Shown here one piece after another: positions 17,291 through 25,177 of a stretch of 64,000 nt of DNA; the stretch's first letter is position 1; each line of letters opens with the position of its first letter. The notes beneath the pieces were generated by a model that worked only from the letters and a program-made list of their open reading frames with translations, was not told where the DNA came from and did no database searches. Source of the stretch: CAZAPO01 sp044841755 (lineage in GTDB: Bacteria; Bacteroidota; Bacteroidia; Flavobacteriales; Flavobacteriaceae). Made by a program: the position numbers and the translations under genes. The DNA lies in assembly GCA_044841755.1 (NCBI GenBank), contig JAXOFM010000004.1, positions 310,001 to 374,000 on the forward strand, read 5' to 3'.

Positions 17291-18223
17291 ATGCAAGACG
17301 GTTTATACGCAAGATTTAACACAAGCAAAGGCGAAATTATAGTCGCTTTAGAATATCAAAAAACTCCAGGTACAGTTGGAAATTTTGTGGCTTTAGCTGA
17401 AGGAAATATGGAAAACTCAGCTAAATCACAAGGAAACCCTTATTATGATGGGTTGAAGTTTCACAGAGTTATTCCAGATTTTATGATTCAAGGAGGTTGC
17501 CCTCAAGGAACAGGAACTGGAAACCCAGGATACCAATTTGATGACGAAATTCATTCAGATCTAAAACACGATGGTCCAGGAGTATTATCAATGGCAAATG
17601 CTGGTCCTGGCACAAATGGTAGTCAGTTTTTCATTACTCATATTGAAACACCTTGGTTAGATGGTAAGCATACTGTTTTTGGCAAAGTAGCCGAAGGTCA
17701 AGATGTAGTGGATGCTATAGCACAAGGTGATGCAATTGAAAATGTTACCATTGAAAGAGTAGGTGTAGAAGCAGAAGCTTTTAATGCTATTGAGGCATTT
17801 AGAGTTTTTGAAGGAGCAAGAGAGAAACGTATTGCTGAAGAAAAGGCAAAGGCTGAAGCTGAAATGGAAAAACTAGCAGCTGGATTTAGTAAAACTGAAA
17901 GCGGTTTGCGTTATCAGATACTTCAAACAGGAAGTGGAGCAAAAGCTGAAAAGGGTAAAATGGTTTCAGTTCATTATAAAGGACAATTAGCAGACGGAAC
18001 AGTTTTTGATTCTTCTTATAAAAGAAATCAACCGATTGATTTTAGCTTAGGTGTTGGACAAGTTATTCCAGGTTGGGATGAAGGAATTCAGTTATTGAAA
18101 ATTGGAGATAAAGCTCGTTTTGTAATACCAAGTGATCTTGCTTATGGTAGTAGAGGTGCGGGTGGAGTTATTCCTCCAAATGCTACTTTAATTTTTGATG
18201 TAGAGCTTATGAATGTTAAATAA
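17291..18223 (+). CDS. Dual-family immunophilin: cyclophilin-FKBP fusion peptidylprolyl isomerase
   Basis: Catalyses cis-trans isomerisation of Xaa-Pro bonds with two unrelated catalytic domains in one 310-residue chain. Residues 1-160 are a cyclophilin (FHRVIPDFMIQGGCPQGTG, GPGTNGSQFFIT, WLDGKHTVFGKV). A charged helical linker rich in Ala/Glu/Lys follows at about 165-195. Residues 205-310 are an FKBP (VSVHYKGQLADGTVFDSSY, VIPGWDEGIQLLKIGDKARF, YGSRG, IPPNATLIFDVEL). No signal peptide, so cytoplasmic. This order (cyclophilin first) is the CFBP type known from Flavobacterium. It has its own promoter and terminator, so it is monocistronic. Confidence 0.95.
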   Translation: MQDGLYARFNTSKGEIIVALEYQKTPGTVGNFVALAEGNMENSAKSQGNPYYDGLKFHRVIPDFMIQGGCPQGTGTGNPGYQFDDEIHSDLKHDGPGVLSMANAGPGTNGSQFFITHIETPWLDGKHTVFGKVAEGQDVVDAIAQGDAIENVTIERVGVEAEAFNAIEAFRVFEGAREKRIAEEKAKAEAEMEKLAAGFSKTESGLRYQILQTGSGAKAEKGKMVSVHYKGQLADGTVFDSSYKRNQPIDFSLGVGQVIPGWDEGIQLLKIGDKARFVIPSDLAYGSRGAGGVIPPNATLIFDVELMNVK

Positions 18224-18246
18224 CAGTTCATTATTTTGATATAAAG

Positions 18247-18270
18247 AAAGCTGCCATTGGGCGGCTTTTT
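18247..18270 (+). terminator. Intrinsic terminator after the immunophilin gene
   Basis: AAAGCTGCC and GGCGGCTTT pair (one G-U) around a four-base loop ATTG and run into five T. It starts 24 bases after the stop. Confidence 0.85.
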
Positions 18271-18366
18271 GTGCATTTATACTTCAGTCATGTAAAAAAT
18301 CGAACCTATCGTCCTGATTTTTTGATATTTAAAGTTTAGTGACTAACTTTAGAAGCAATTAATCCA

Positions 18367-18735
18367 ATGACTATGAAACTTACTAAATTAACCTTCGTTT
18401 TAGTACTTTCTTTATTTTTTGGTTTTTCGTCAATTGCCCAAAATGAAGAAGGTGTTATATCTACAATTAACGATTATTCTCTAGATAAGGTTGAGTTTAA
18501 TCCAAATGGGATAAAAATGCTAGCGTTAGACAATACCTTGATGCTTGAATTTAAAAAAAATATTTCCTATTTAAAATTTGAAGTTATTAATAGAAAGGGA
18601 GAGTTATTACTCACGAAGAAAGATGTCGATATCAGGCGTTCACAATTAAATATTTCTAGATTAGGAAAAGGTACTTATTATGTTAGAGTTTATTCTGACG
18701 AAGTAAGAGATTTGCTTAAATTTTCAGTAGAATAA
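18367..18735 (+). CDS. Small secreted protein resembling an isolated T9SS C-terminal domain
   Basis: 122 residues with a signal peptide (hydrophobic 8-22, ending SIAQ). The mature part is about 95 residues and looks like the terminal sorting domain of T9SS cargo without any cargo: FNPNGIKMLALDNTLMLEF, then YLKFEVINRKGELLLTKKDV, then LNISRLGKGTYYVRVYSD and a final KFSVE strand. The usual type A consensus has YPNP, a V.i.d..GklV strand, the GiYivki strand and a terminal K.i/v. Here PNP is NPNG. Whether it is anchored by T9SS or is an independent beta-sandwich is open. Either Met1 or Met3 could be the start. Confidence 0.75.
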   Translation: MTMKLTKLTFVLVLSLFFGFSSIAQNEEGVISTINDYSLDKVEFNPNGIKMLALDNTLMLEFKKNISYLKFEVINRKGELLLTKKDVDIRRSQLNISRLGKGTYYVRVYSDEVRDLLKFSVE

Positions 18736-18747
18736 AAAAAGCTGTCG

Positions 18748-18755
18748 TATTTTTG
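18748..18755 (+). promoter_or_regulatory. -7 box (TATTTTTG) four bases before the DinB-type gene
   Basis: TAnnTTTG match ending exactly four bases before the ATG at 18760. If transcription starts where this box normally directs it, the mRNA would begin at or next to the start codon (leaderless). No good -33 element is seen. Confidence 0.45.
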
Positions 18756-18759
18756 AAAT

Positions 18760-19305
18760 ATGACAGAGCAAGAACTTACCCAATTAAAATATCCAATAGG
18801 TCAATTTAAATGTCCTGATCAAATTACTAATGCTCATGTTGAAACGTGGACAGAAGTACTTGAAAACTTTCCTTTACGATTAGCTTCGTTGGTTTTATCG
18901 TTAGATGATAGTCAATTAGATACTCATTATCGCCCTGGAGGTTGGACCATTCGCCAAGTTGTACATCACGTGACAGACAGTCATCATCATAGTTACATTA
19001 GATTTAAATGGGCTTTAACCGAAGATAAACCAGTAATTAAATATTATTACGAACAGCTTTGGGCAGAATTACCAGATGCCAAGTATGCACCAATTAAAAT
19101 GTCGTTAGATCATTTAAGTGCTGTGCATTACAAGCTTGTTTATTTGCTTAAAAAGCTAAATGAGGAAGATTTAAATAGAAGCTTTATTCATCCTGAGCAT
19201 AATGAAGAAGTAATACTTAAAAAGAATATTGGTATTTATGCATGGCATTGTAACCACCATTATGCACATATTGAAAATTTAATGTTAAGAGAAGGCTGGA
19301 AATAA
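18760..19305 (+). CDS. DinB/YfiT-type metal-dependent protein (bacillithiol-transferase-like)
   Basis: 181 residues of the DinB_2/YfiT family, a four-helix bundle that holds a metal with three His. The three are visible: H in VVHHVTDSHHH near residue 70, and the C-terminal pair in WHCNHHYAHIE near 163-171. YPIGQF at 16-21 and GGWTIRQVVHH are strong family marks. Family members include S-transferases for bacillithiol and uncharacterised hydrolases. In Bacteroidota, which may make bacillithiol, a thiol-transfer role is plausible. It is convergent with the next gene and the two stops abut. Confidence 0.88.
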   Translation: MTEQELTQLKYPIGQFKCPDQITNAHVETWTEVLENFPLRLASLVLSLDDSQLDTHYRPGGWTIRQVVHHVTDSHHHSYIRFKWALTEDKPVIKYYYEQLWAELPDAKYAPIKMSLDHLSAVHYKLVYLLKKLNEEDLNRSFIHPEHNEEVILKKNIGIYAWHCNHHYAHIENLMLREGWK

Positions 19306-19755
19306 TTACTCAAGCTCTTTTCTAAAGCAGACACTATTTTCAATTCCAACATACTGCCCATAATTAGGAATGATTTCGTATCCATTCTTTTGATAAAGCG
19401 CAATGGCGTCAGGTAGACGTTTTCCCGTTTCTAAAATAGTGTACTTATAATTAAGCTCTTTAGCCCATTTTTCTAATTCAAGTAAAACCTTAGTAGCAAC
19501 TCCTTTCCCTCGGGTTTCAGTTAGAGTGTACATTCTTTTAACTTCCGCTGAAGTATCATCAAACTTCTTTATTGCACCACAACCCACAGGTATATTATTC
19601 TCATACAAAACAATTGTATGTTTTAGTACATCAATACTATTGAATTGGTGATAAAAAGCATGATCATCTCCATCTACTATTGCTAATTCTTGGTCGAGAA
19701 GCTTTACTAAAGCAATGAAGTCTTGATCAGTAGAGCTGGTTCTAACACTATTCAT
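19306..19755 (-). CDS. GNAT family N-acetyltransferase
   Basis: About 149 residues from the ATG at 19755; an in-frame GTG at 19767 would add four residues and overlap the upstream gene. Acetyl-CoA binding motif A is VKRMYTLTETRGKGVATKVLLELEKWAKEL (the R-x-x-G-x-G/A core is RGKGVA near residue 87), preceded by GCGAIK. The C-terminal NGYEIIPNYGQY is typical of GNAT proteins related to YhbS/PA4794-like enzymes. The acceptor substrate is unknown. Follows the thioredoxin-like gene with a 2-base gap. Confidence 0.88.
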   Translation of the reverse strand: MNSVRTSSTDQDFIALVKLLDQELAIVDGDDHAFYHQFNSIDVLKHTIVLYENNIPVGCGAIKKFDDTSAEVKRMYTLTETRGKGVATKVLLELEKWAKELNYKYTILETGKRLPDAIALYQKNGYEIIPNYGQYVGIENSVCFRKELE

Positions 19756-19757
19756 TT

Positions 19758-20312
19758 CTATTTCCACTTAATATTACAACCAATACTAGGTTTTTGAGGG
19801 AGAGTATTATCTTTTTCTTCGTGCAAACAATCAAGGGCATTTTTAAGATCATTTCCTGTTAAAGGTATGCCATTACCTGGTCTGCTGTCGTCAAGTTGCC
19901 CTCTATAAATCAATTTTAAATCTTCATTAAAGAGATATAAATCTGGAGTACAAGCAGCATCATAAGCTTTAGCAACTTCTTGTGTTTCGTCATAAAGGTA
20001 AGGAAACGGATAACCAACTTCTTTGGCATGAGTCTTCATCTTGTCTGGTGCATCCTGTGGGTAATTAATGACATCATTACTAGAAATAGCAACAAAACCA
20101 ATTCCTTTATGCTCATAATCATTGGCCATTTCTATCAACATACTATTGACATGAATAACAAAGGGACAGTGGTTGCAAATAAACATGACAACCGTTCCTT
20201 TAGGACCTTTTATATTGTTTAATGAGATAGTAGTATTAGAAACAGTATCTGGCAAGTTAAAATCAGGAGCTTGAGTTCCTAATGGAATCATATTTGAAGG
20301 AGTACGTGCCAT
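19758..20312 (-). CDS. Thioredoxin-fold redoxin (AhpC/TSA-like)
   Basis: 184 residues, cytoplasmic. It begins MIPLGTQAPDFNLPDT, the redoxin opening, and carries MFICNHCPFVIHVNSML near residues 43-59. The CNHCP is the CxxC-like active site of the DUF899-independent 'thioredoxin family protein' group that has PF after the motif. KEVGYPFPYLYDETQEVAKAYDAACTPDLYLF holds the cis-Pro loop. A final Cys sits near the end in IGCNIKW. Probably a thiol-disulfide reductase or peroxidase. The substrate is unknown. Operon with the GNAT gene. Confidence 0.85.
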   Translation of the reverse strand: MARTPSNMIPLGTQAPDFNLPDTVSNTTISLNNIKGPKGTVVMFICNHCPFVIHVNSMLIEMANDYEHKGIGFVAISSNDVINYPQDAPDKMKTHAKEVGYPFPYLYDETQEVAKAYDAACTPDLYLFNEDLKLIYRGQLDDSRPGNGIPLTGNDLKNALDCLHEEKDNTLPQKPSIGCNIKWK

Positions 20313-20411
20313 AATTATTATAAGATATATTCAAAAATAAGGAACCTTAATATTGAAACCAATGTAAATTATAATTTATATCTTCCCAACCTAACTAACT
20401 AATCATTTTAA

Positions 20412-20747
20412 ATGGCAGACACCATATCATTTGAAGATTTCACAAAGGTTGATCTTAGAGTAGGAACTATTATAGAAGTGAATGACTTTCCTGAGGCAAG
20501 AAATCCTGCATATCAATTAACTATTGATTTTGGGGATTTAGGGATTAAGAGATCTTCTGCTCAAATCACAATTTTATATACTAAAGAAGAACTACTTAAC
20601 AGGCAGATTGTTGCTGTAGTTAATTTTCCAAAAAAGCAGATTGCCACTTTTATGAGTGAATGTTTGGTAATGGGAGCTGTTGATGGTAAAGATGTTATTT
20701 TACTAAAGCCAGAACAGCGAGTAAAGAACGGTTCTACGGTTTCATAA
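20412..20747 (+). CDS. csaA: tRNA-binding domain protein, CsaA type
   Basis: 111 residues, a stand-alone EMAP/OB-fold tRNA-binding domain. It reads FTKVDLRVGTIIEVNDFPEARNPAYQLTIDFG, then KRSSAQITILY, VAVVNFPKKQIATFMSECLVMGA and LLKPEQRVKNGS. CsaA proteins bind tRNA and have been linked to chaperone-like and secretion roles. Length and lack of other domains fit CsaA. First gene of a three-gene operon with the symporter (1-base gap) and the acyltransferase. Confidence 0.9.
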   Translation: MADTISFEDFTKVDLRVGTIIEVNDFPEARNPAYQLTIDFGDLGIKRSSAQITILYTKEELLNRQIVAVVNFPKKQIATFMSECLVMGAVDGKDVILLKPEQRVKNGSTVS

Positions 20748-20748
20748 T

Positions 20749-21639
20749 ATGCAGCAACTTGATGGCGTAAAAATAAACTTTGATAGTGAAGGACTTTGGG
20801 TGCTTAACATTGCCTTAGCGGTAGTTATGTTTGGTGTTGCTCTGGGAATAACTATTCATGATTTCAAGAACCTTTTTAAACAGCCAAAGCTTGTTTTATT
20901 AGGAGTTTTATCACAATTTGTATTATTGCCTTTTATAACTTTTTTGGTAATACTTTTGATTAAGCCACAACCAAGTATAGCTTTAGGTATGATGATGGTA
21001 GCAGCTTGTCCAGGAGGTAATATTTCTAACTTTATGACCCATTTAGCAAAGGGGAATACTGCACTTTCAGTAACCTTAACAGCATTTGCTACCTTTTTAG
21101 CAATATTTATGACGCCACTAAACTTTCAAGTTTATGGAAACTTATATCAACCTACTGCCCAAATATTAAAGACGGTTTCTTTAGACCCATTAGAATTATT
21201 TAAAGTAGTTGGTTTAATTCTAGGAATTCCGTTGATTTTAGGAATGAGTTTGAGAAAAAAGAACGAGAAGCTTGCACTCAAAATGTCTAAAATATTGAAA
21301 CCTTTATCAATTATTGTGTTTATAGCAATTGTGATTATTGCTTTTTCAAATAATCTGGACATTTTTAATGATTATGTACATCACGTGCTGGCCATTGGTA
21401 TTGGTCATAACTTATTGGCTATATTGTTAGGTCTTATTATTGCAAAACTATTTAGGTTATCATTTAAAGATCAAAAAACCTTAGCTATTGAAATGGGAAT
21501 TCAAAATTCTGGTTTAGGATTACTGCTCATATTCACCTTCTTTAATGGATTAGGAGGAATGGCAATTCTTGCTGCTTTTTGGGGAATATGGCATATTATT
21601 TCAGGATTAACTTTAGCAGCTATTTGGTCTAAAAAATAA
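20749..21639 (+). CDS. Bile acid:sodium symporter family protein
   Basis: 296 residues with nine or ten hydrophobic helices in the inner membrane. The SBF family marks are MMMVAACPGGNISNFMTHLAKGNTALS near residue 85 (the crossover-helix PGG.xS motif) and the related EMGIQNSGLGLLLIFTFF near 249 on the second inverted repeat. Family members carry bile acids, sterol sulfates, pantoate or other organic anions with sodium. The substrate here is not readable and bile acid is unlikely in a free-living marine bacterium. Between csaA and the acyltransferase with 1- and 5-base gaps. Confidence 0.9.
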   Translation: MQQLDGVKINFDSEGLWVLNIALAVVMFGVALGITIHDFKNLFKQPKLVLLGVLSQFVLLPFITFLVILLIKPQPSIALGMMMVAACPGGNISNFMTHLAKGNTALSVTLTAFATFLAIFMTPLNFQVYGNLYQPTAQILKTVSLDPLELFKVVGLILGIPLILGMSLRKKNEKLALKMSKILKPLSIIVFIAIVIIAFSNNLDIFNDYVHHVLAIGIGHNLLAILLGLIIAKLFRLSFKDQKTLAIEMGIQNSGLGLLLIFTFFNGLGGMAILAAFWGIWHIISGLTLAAIWSKK

Positions 21640-21644
21640 ACAAT

Positions 21645-22676
21645 TTGAAAAAGCTCTGGCTACATACAGTTAGAACGTACTTGCGTATTGGCATGTTCTT
21701 TTACTTTAAAAAACTAAAGGTACATGGTGCTGAAAATGTTCCTAAAGATAAGCCTGTGTTGTTTCTAGCGAATCACCAGAACGCACTTTTAGATGCACTT
21801 TTAATCGCTGGTAAGTGCGGAAGATTTTCCTATTTCTTGACAAGAGCTGCAGTATTTAAGAAAAGCTTTGTAAGTAAGATTTTGAAAAGCTTACAAATGC
21901 TTCCTGTTTATAGAGTAAGAGATGGGTGGAATACTATTGCAAATAATAACGCCATTTTTGAAACCTGCTCAGAACTTTTATTTAATAATGAAGCTGTTGT
22001 GATTTTTCCCGAAGGGAGTCATAATTTGGTGAGAAGGGTTAGACCTTTAAGCAAAGGTTTTACAAGGATTGTTTTTGATACGCTTGAAAAATATCCAAAT
22101 CTAGATTTACAGTTGGTACCAGTGGGACTAAATTTTATTGAAGCAACATCATGTCCAGACAGTACAGCAATTTTCTTTGGAAAATCTATTACTGCTAATG
22201 ATTTTGTAAACAACAAAAGGGCAGAAGGAGTAGTGCAACTAAAACAAGAGGTTCATGCTAGAATAGCTGAATTAACCACTCATATTCCTGAAAGCAATTA
22301 TGACGAAATCTTAAACGAGCTTTTAGAAAGAAATGTTGACTTGCTAAATCCAAAGAAGGCTAATGAGTGTATTAAAACAAACTTTGAAGATTGCAAAAGT
22401 AAACCTAAATCAAGCATTAATGGTTTGCGAGTGTTTCTAAAGTATGTATTAATACTAAATCTTTTTGTTCCCTATTTTATTTGGAAGTTTTTAGTCAAGC
22501 CAAAAATCAAGGAGCAAGAATTTGTTTCGACGTTTAGATTTGCATTAGCACTAACATTGGTTCCTTTTTATTTAATAATTATTTGCTCAATATTGGGAAT
22601 ACTTTTTGGAGCAATAATTGGGTTACTCTATCTACTAGGCAGTTTGGTTTTAGCATTAGTTGCTATTAAAGCATAA
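21645..22676 (+). CDS. PlsC-like lysophospholipid acyltransferase (TTG start)
   Basis: 343 residues, membrane-associated, transfers acyl groups to lysophosphatidate-like glycerolipids. The catalytic block reads LANHQNALLDALL near residues 40-52: five residues separate His from Asp rather than the four of the classical HX4D motif. FPEGSHN, the third PlsC block, is near 125. PVYRVRDGW is present, and two C-terminal membrane helices near 262 and 297-340 are an addition to the core. TTG at 21645 gives KKLWLHTVRTYLRIGMFFYFKKL. The substrate is inferred only at family level. Confidence 0.85.
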   Translation: MKKLWLHTVRTYLRIGMFFYFKKLKVHGAENVPKDKPVLFLANHQNALLDALLIAGKCGRFSYFLTRAAVFKKSFVSKILKSLQMLPVYRVRDGWNTIANNNAIFETCSELLFNNEAVVIFPEGSHNLVRRVRPLSKGFTRIVFDTLEKYPNLDLQLVPVGLNFIEATSCPDSTAIFFGKSITANDFVNNKRAEGVVQLKQEVHARIAELTTHIPESNYDEILNELLERNVDLLNPKKANECIKTNFEDCKSKPKSSINGLRVFLKYVLILNLFVPYFIWKFLVKPKIKEQEFVSTFRFALALTLVPFYLIIICSILGILFGAIIGLLYLLGSLVLALVAIKA

Positions 22677-22704
22677 AAAAAACCGCTAAAATTAGCGGTT
22701 TTTT
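22675..22704. terminator. Bidirectional terminator between convergent genes
   Basis: CCGCTAA and TTAGCGG pair, flanked by A-rich and T-rich arms on both sides, between the acyltransferase (+) and the PUR protein gene (-). Confidence 0.85.
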
Positions 22705-22727
22705 ATGATTAGTTTGTCTTTTAAGAT

Positions 22728-23099
22728 CTAAATATCTTCAAAGTTTACATCTGTAAAACTTTCTGGTGAAGCATGAGTCTCTTCTCCATTAAAGTCTTCT
22801 TTTTTAAAGTCTTTTTGATGACGTTCACTAATTACTTCTTCACCTTTTTCATCAATAATGTAATCAGTCATTTCTTGTAAAATACTATTGAACTCAGAAA
22901 AGTCTTCCTTGTATAGATAGATCTTGTGTTTCTTATAGTGAAAAGAACCATCATCGTTAGTAAACTTTTTGCTTTCAGTAATAGTTAAATAATAATCCCC
23001 AGCTTTAGTTGCTCTAACATCAAAAAAGTAAGTACGTCTTCCAGCTCTTAGAACTTTAGAAAAAATCTCTTCTTTCTCCATCATTTCATTGTTACTCAT
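22728..23099 (-). CDS. PUR-alpha-like nucleic acid-binding protein (DUF3276)
   Basis: 123 residues. The PUR repeat is recognisable: IFSKVLRAGRRTYFFDVRATKAGDYYLTITESKK, then SFHYKKHKIYLYKEDFSEF, then an acidic tail. Bacterial PUR proteins (Borrelia BpuR, Bacteroidota DUF3276) bind single-stranded DNA or RNA and can regulate translation. This family is typical of Bacteroidota. The gene is monocistronic and shares a bidirectional terminator with the gene opposite. Targets are unknown. Confidence 0.92.
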   Translation of the reverse strand: MSNNEMMEKEEIFSKVLRAGRRTYFFDVRATKAGDYYLTITESKKFTNDDGSFHYKKHKIYLYKEDFSEFNSILQEMTDYIIDEKGEEVISERHQKDFKKEDFNGEETHASPESFTDVNFEDI

Positions 23100-23239
23100 A
23101 GTTGTGCTATTAAGTTTAAAATAGTTTATGCTATTTCAAAAATCTAAAAAAAAAGCATAGCAACCAACTAAATAAGAAAATTCTTTTTGTTTGTTTAATT
23201 TTTATTTTTCCTACAAATCTTAGCAGGCAAAATCTATTC

Positions 23240-25006
23240 TCAATTTGAAGAATCTTGCGAAGACTCGGATAGTTGTTTTAGATATAACTCTTTGTAATAA
23301 CCATCAAGATTAATTAATTGATCGTGAGTTCCTTCTTGTATAATTTTACCATCGTCTAGTACTAAAATATAGTCGGCATTTTTAGCTGAAGATATTCTGT
23401 GACTCACAATAACGGTAGTTTTACCAGATGAAACCTTACCTAGATTATTTAGAATTTGTTCTTCGGTTTCAGTATCAACAGCAGATAAACAATCATCTAA
23501 TAATAGAATTTCAGGATTCTTAATTATTGCCCTAGCAATAGAAACACGTTGTTTTTGTCCTCCAGAAAGTGTAATACCTCGTTCACCAAGAACAGTTTCA
23601 TAGCCTTTGGTAAACTTTTCAATGTTAGCATGAACAACGGCATCTTTAGCTGCGTTGATAACGTCTTTATCTGTGGCGTTAACCAAGCCAAATTTAATGT
23701 TATTCTTTATTGTGTCTGAAAACAGAAAAGCATCTTGAGGAACAAATCCAATGCTGCTTCTCAAATCGTTTAAATTGATTTCATCAATGTTGTCTCCATC
23801 AATTTTAATGTCTCCTTGACCAACATCATAAAGACGACCAATAAGATCTAGAATGGTTGATTTTCCAGAACCTGTTTTACCAATAATAGCTAAAGTCTGT
23901 CCTTTATTTATTTTAAAACTTACTCCTTTAAGTGCTTCAATGTTTGTGTCAGAATAAGTAAAATGTACATTATCAAACTCAATAGTCCCTTGAATCTCTG
24001 ATCTGGAAGGGTTCTGATTTTTAATTTCAGGTTCTTCTTTTAAAAATTCATTGATCCTTTTTTGCGAAGCTTCAGCTTGCTGTACAATTGAAGTTACCCA
24101 ACCTAAAGTAGCCACAGGCCATGTAAGCATATTTACATAAATAATGAACTCAGCAATAATACCAATACTCTCAATTTCACCATTTATATATTGTTGACCA
24201 CCAATGTAAATGACGAGCAAGTTACTTGTTCCTATCAGTAGAATCATTAAAGGGAAGAACAGTGCTTGTACTTTAGTAAGATCAATTTGCTTCTGTCTAT
24301 TTTCTGTAGAAAGAACTTCAAAATCATGATTGGTCAAAGCTTCAATACTATATGCTTTAATCACAGATATTCCGCTAAATGACTCCTGTGCATATGTTGA
24401 AAGTTTCGATAAATACTCTTGTACAATGGTACTTCGCTTATGAATTTCTTTACTTAGAAAATAAATTAAGGCAGAAAGAACAGGTAAAGGAATTATTGTA
24501 TACAGCGTAAGTTTAGGAGACTGATTGTACATGTAAATAAATGCTACAATTATAAGCGTGAACATGTTTAATGAATACATGATAGCAGGACCAGCATACA
24601 TACGCACTTTAGAAACATCTTCGGTGATTCTGTTCATTAAATCTCCAGTTCTGTTACTCTTATAAAAGTTTAGCGATAATCGTTGGTATTGTTGATAGAT
24701 CTCATTTTTAAGATCAAATTCAATATATCTGGAAACGTTAATGATTGTTTGGCGCATTAAAAAGGTTAAACCACCAGCAATTAAAGCTGCACCAACTAGA
24801 TATAAAATATTAATGAAAAGTTCTTTTTGAAAAACATCTTCTGCAATAGTGTCATTAACGCGGTTTGAAATTACATCAATTGATAAACCAATAAGTCTTG
24901 GTGTAAATAGCGCAAATATCTTTGCAGTTATGGTTATGACTACTCCAAATAGAAGTCTGTATCTATATTTATAAAAGTATTTATTTAAATGTCGTAATTC
25001 CTTCAT
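23240..25006 (-). CDS. ABC exporter half-transporter (MsbA/Mdl-type), Asp at the catalytic position
   Basis: 588 residues: a six-helix type 1 exporter domain to about residue 320, then the ATPase. Walker A GKTGSGKST near 375-383, signature LSGGQKQR near 478-485, H-loop IVSHR near 535. The Walker B segment reads ILLLDDCLSAVD: the residue after the Walker B Asp, normally the catalytic Glu, is Asp. That is the pattern of the degenerate half of heterodimeric exporters such as MdlA-type or TM287, yet no partner gene is adjacent. The substrate (lipid or drug) is unknown. Confidence 0.9.
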   Translation of the reverse strand: MKELRHLNKYFYKYRYRLLFGVVITITAKIFALFTPRLIGLSIDVISNRVNDTIAEDVFQKELFINILYLVGAALIAGGLTFLMRQTIINVSRYIEFDLKNEIYQQYQRLSLNFYKSNRTGDLMNRITEDVSKVRMYAGPAIMYSLNMFTLIIVAFIYMYNQSPKLTLYTIIPLPVLSALIYFLSKEIHKRSTIVQEYLSKLSTYAQESFSGISVIKAYSIEALTNHDFEVLSTENRQKQIDLTKVQALFFPLMILLIGTSNLLVIYIGGQQYINGEIESIGIIAEFIIYVNMLTWPVATLGWVTSIVQQAEASQKRINEFLKEEPEIKNQNPSRSEIQGTIEFDNVHFTYSDTNIEALKGVSFKINKGQTLAIIGKTGSGKSTILDLIGRLYDVGQGDIKIDGDNIDEINLNDLRSSIGFVPQDAFLFSDTIKNNIKFGLVNATDKDVINAAKDAVVHANIEKFTKGYETVLGERGITLSGGQKQRVSIARAIIKNPEILLLDDCLSAVDTETEEQILNNLGKVSSGKTTVIVSHRISSAKNADYILVLDDGKIIQEGTHDQLINLDGYYKELYLKQLSESSQDSSN

Positions 25007-25131
25007 TAACGTAAAGGGGCTTTCTTGTGATTAGTAACGGAGGTCAAAGATATAAAAAAGTAGTGCTAAGTATTTGTTAACTTATTGTAGTAATAAAATG
25101 TATTGTTTTTTAAAATAATACTATTTTTGCG

Positions 25132-25139
25132 CGTAGATT
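25132..25139 (+). promoter_or_regulatory. -7 box (TATTTTTG) of the nusB operon
   Basis: TAnnTTTG match 38 bases before nusB, with TTG at 25113-25115 sixteen bases upstream (a short spacer). Confidence 0.6.
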
Positions 25140-25177
25140 ATTAAGAGTAATCATTAAAATTAAAAACGTTCTTTAAG

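Noticed and set aside
23100..23239. 140-base gap with TATGCT / AGCATA repeat behind the ABC exporter gene
   Set aside because: The loop exceeds 20 bases and the stem is six bases; I see nothing convincing in this stretch.
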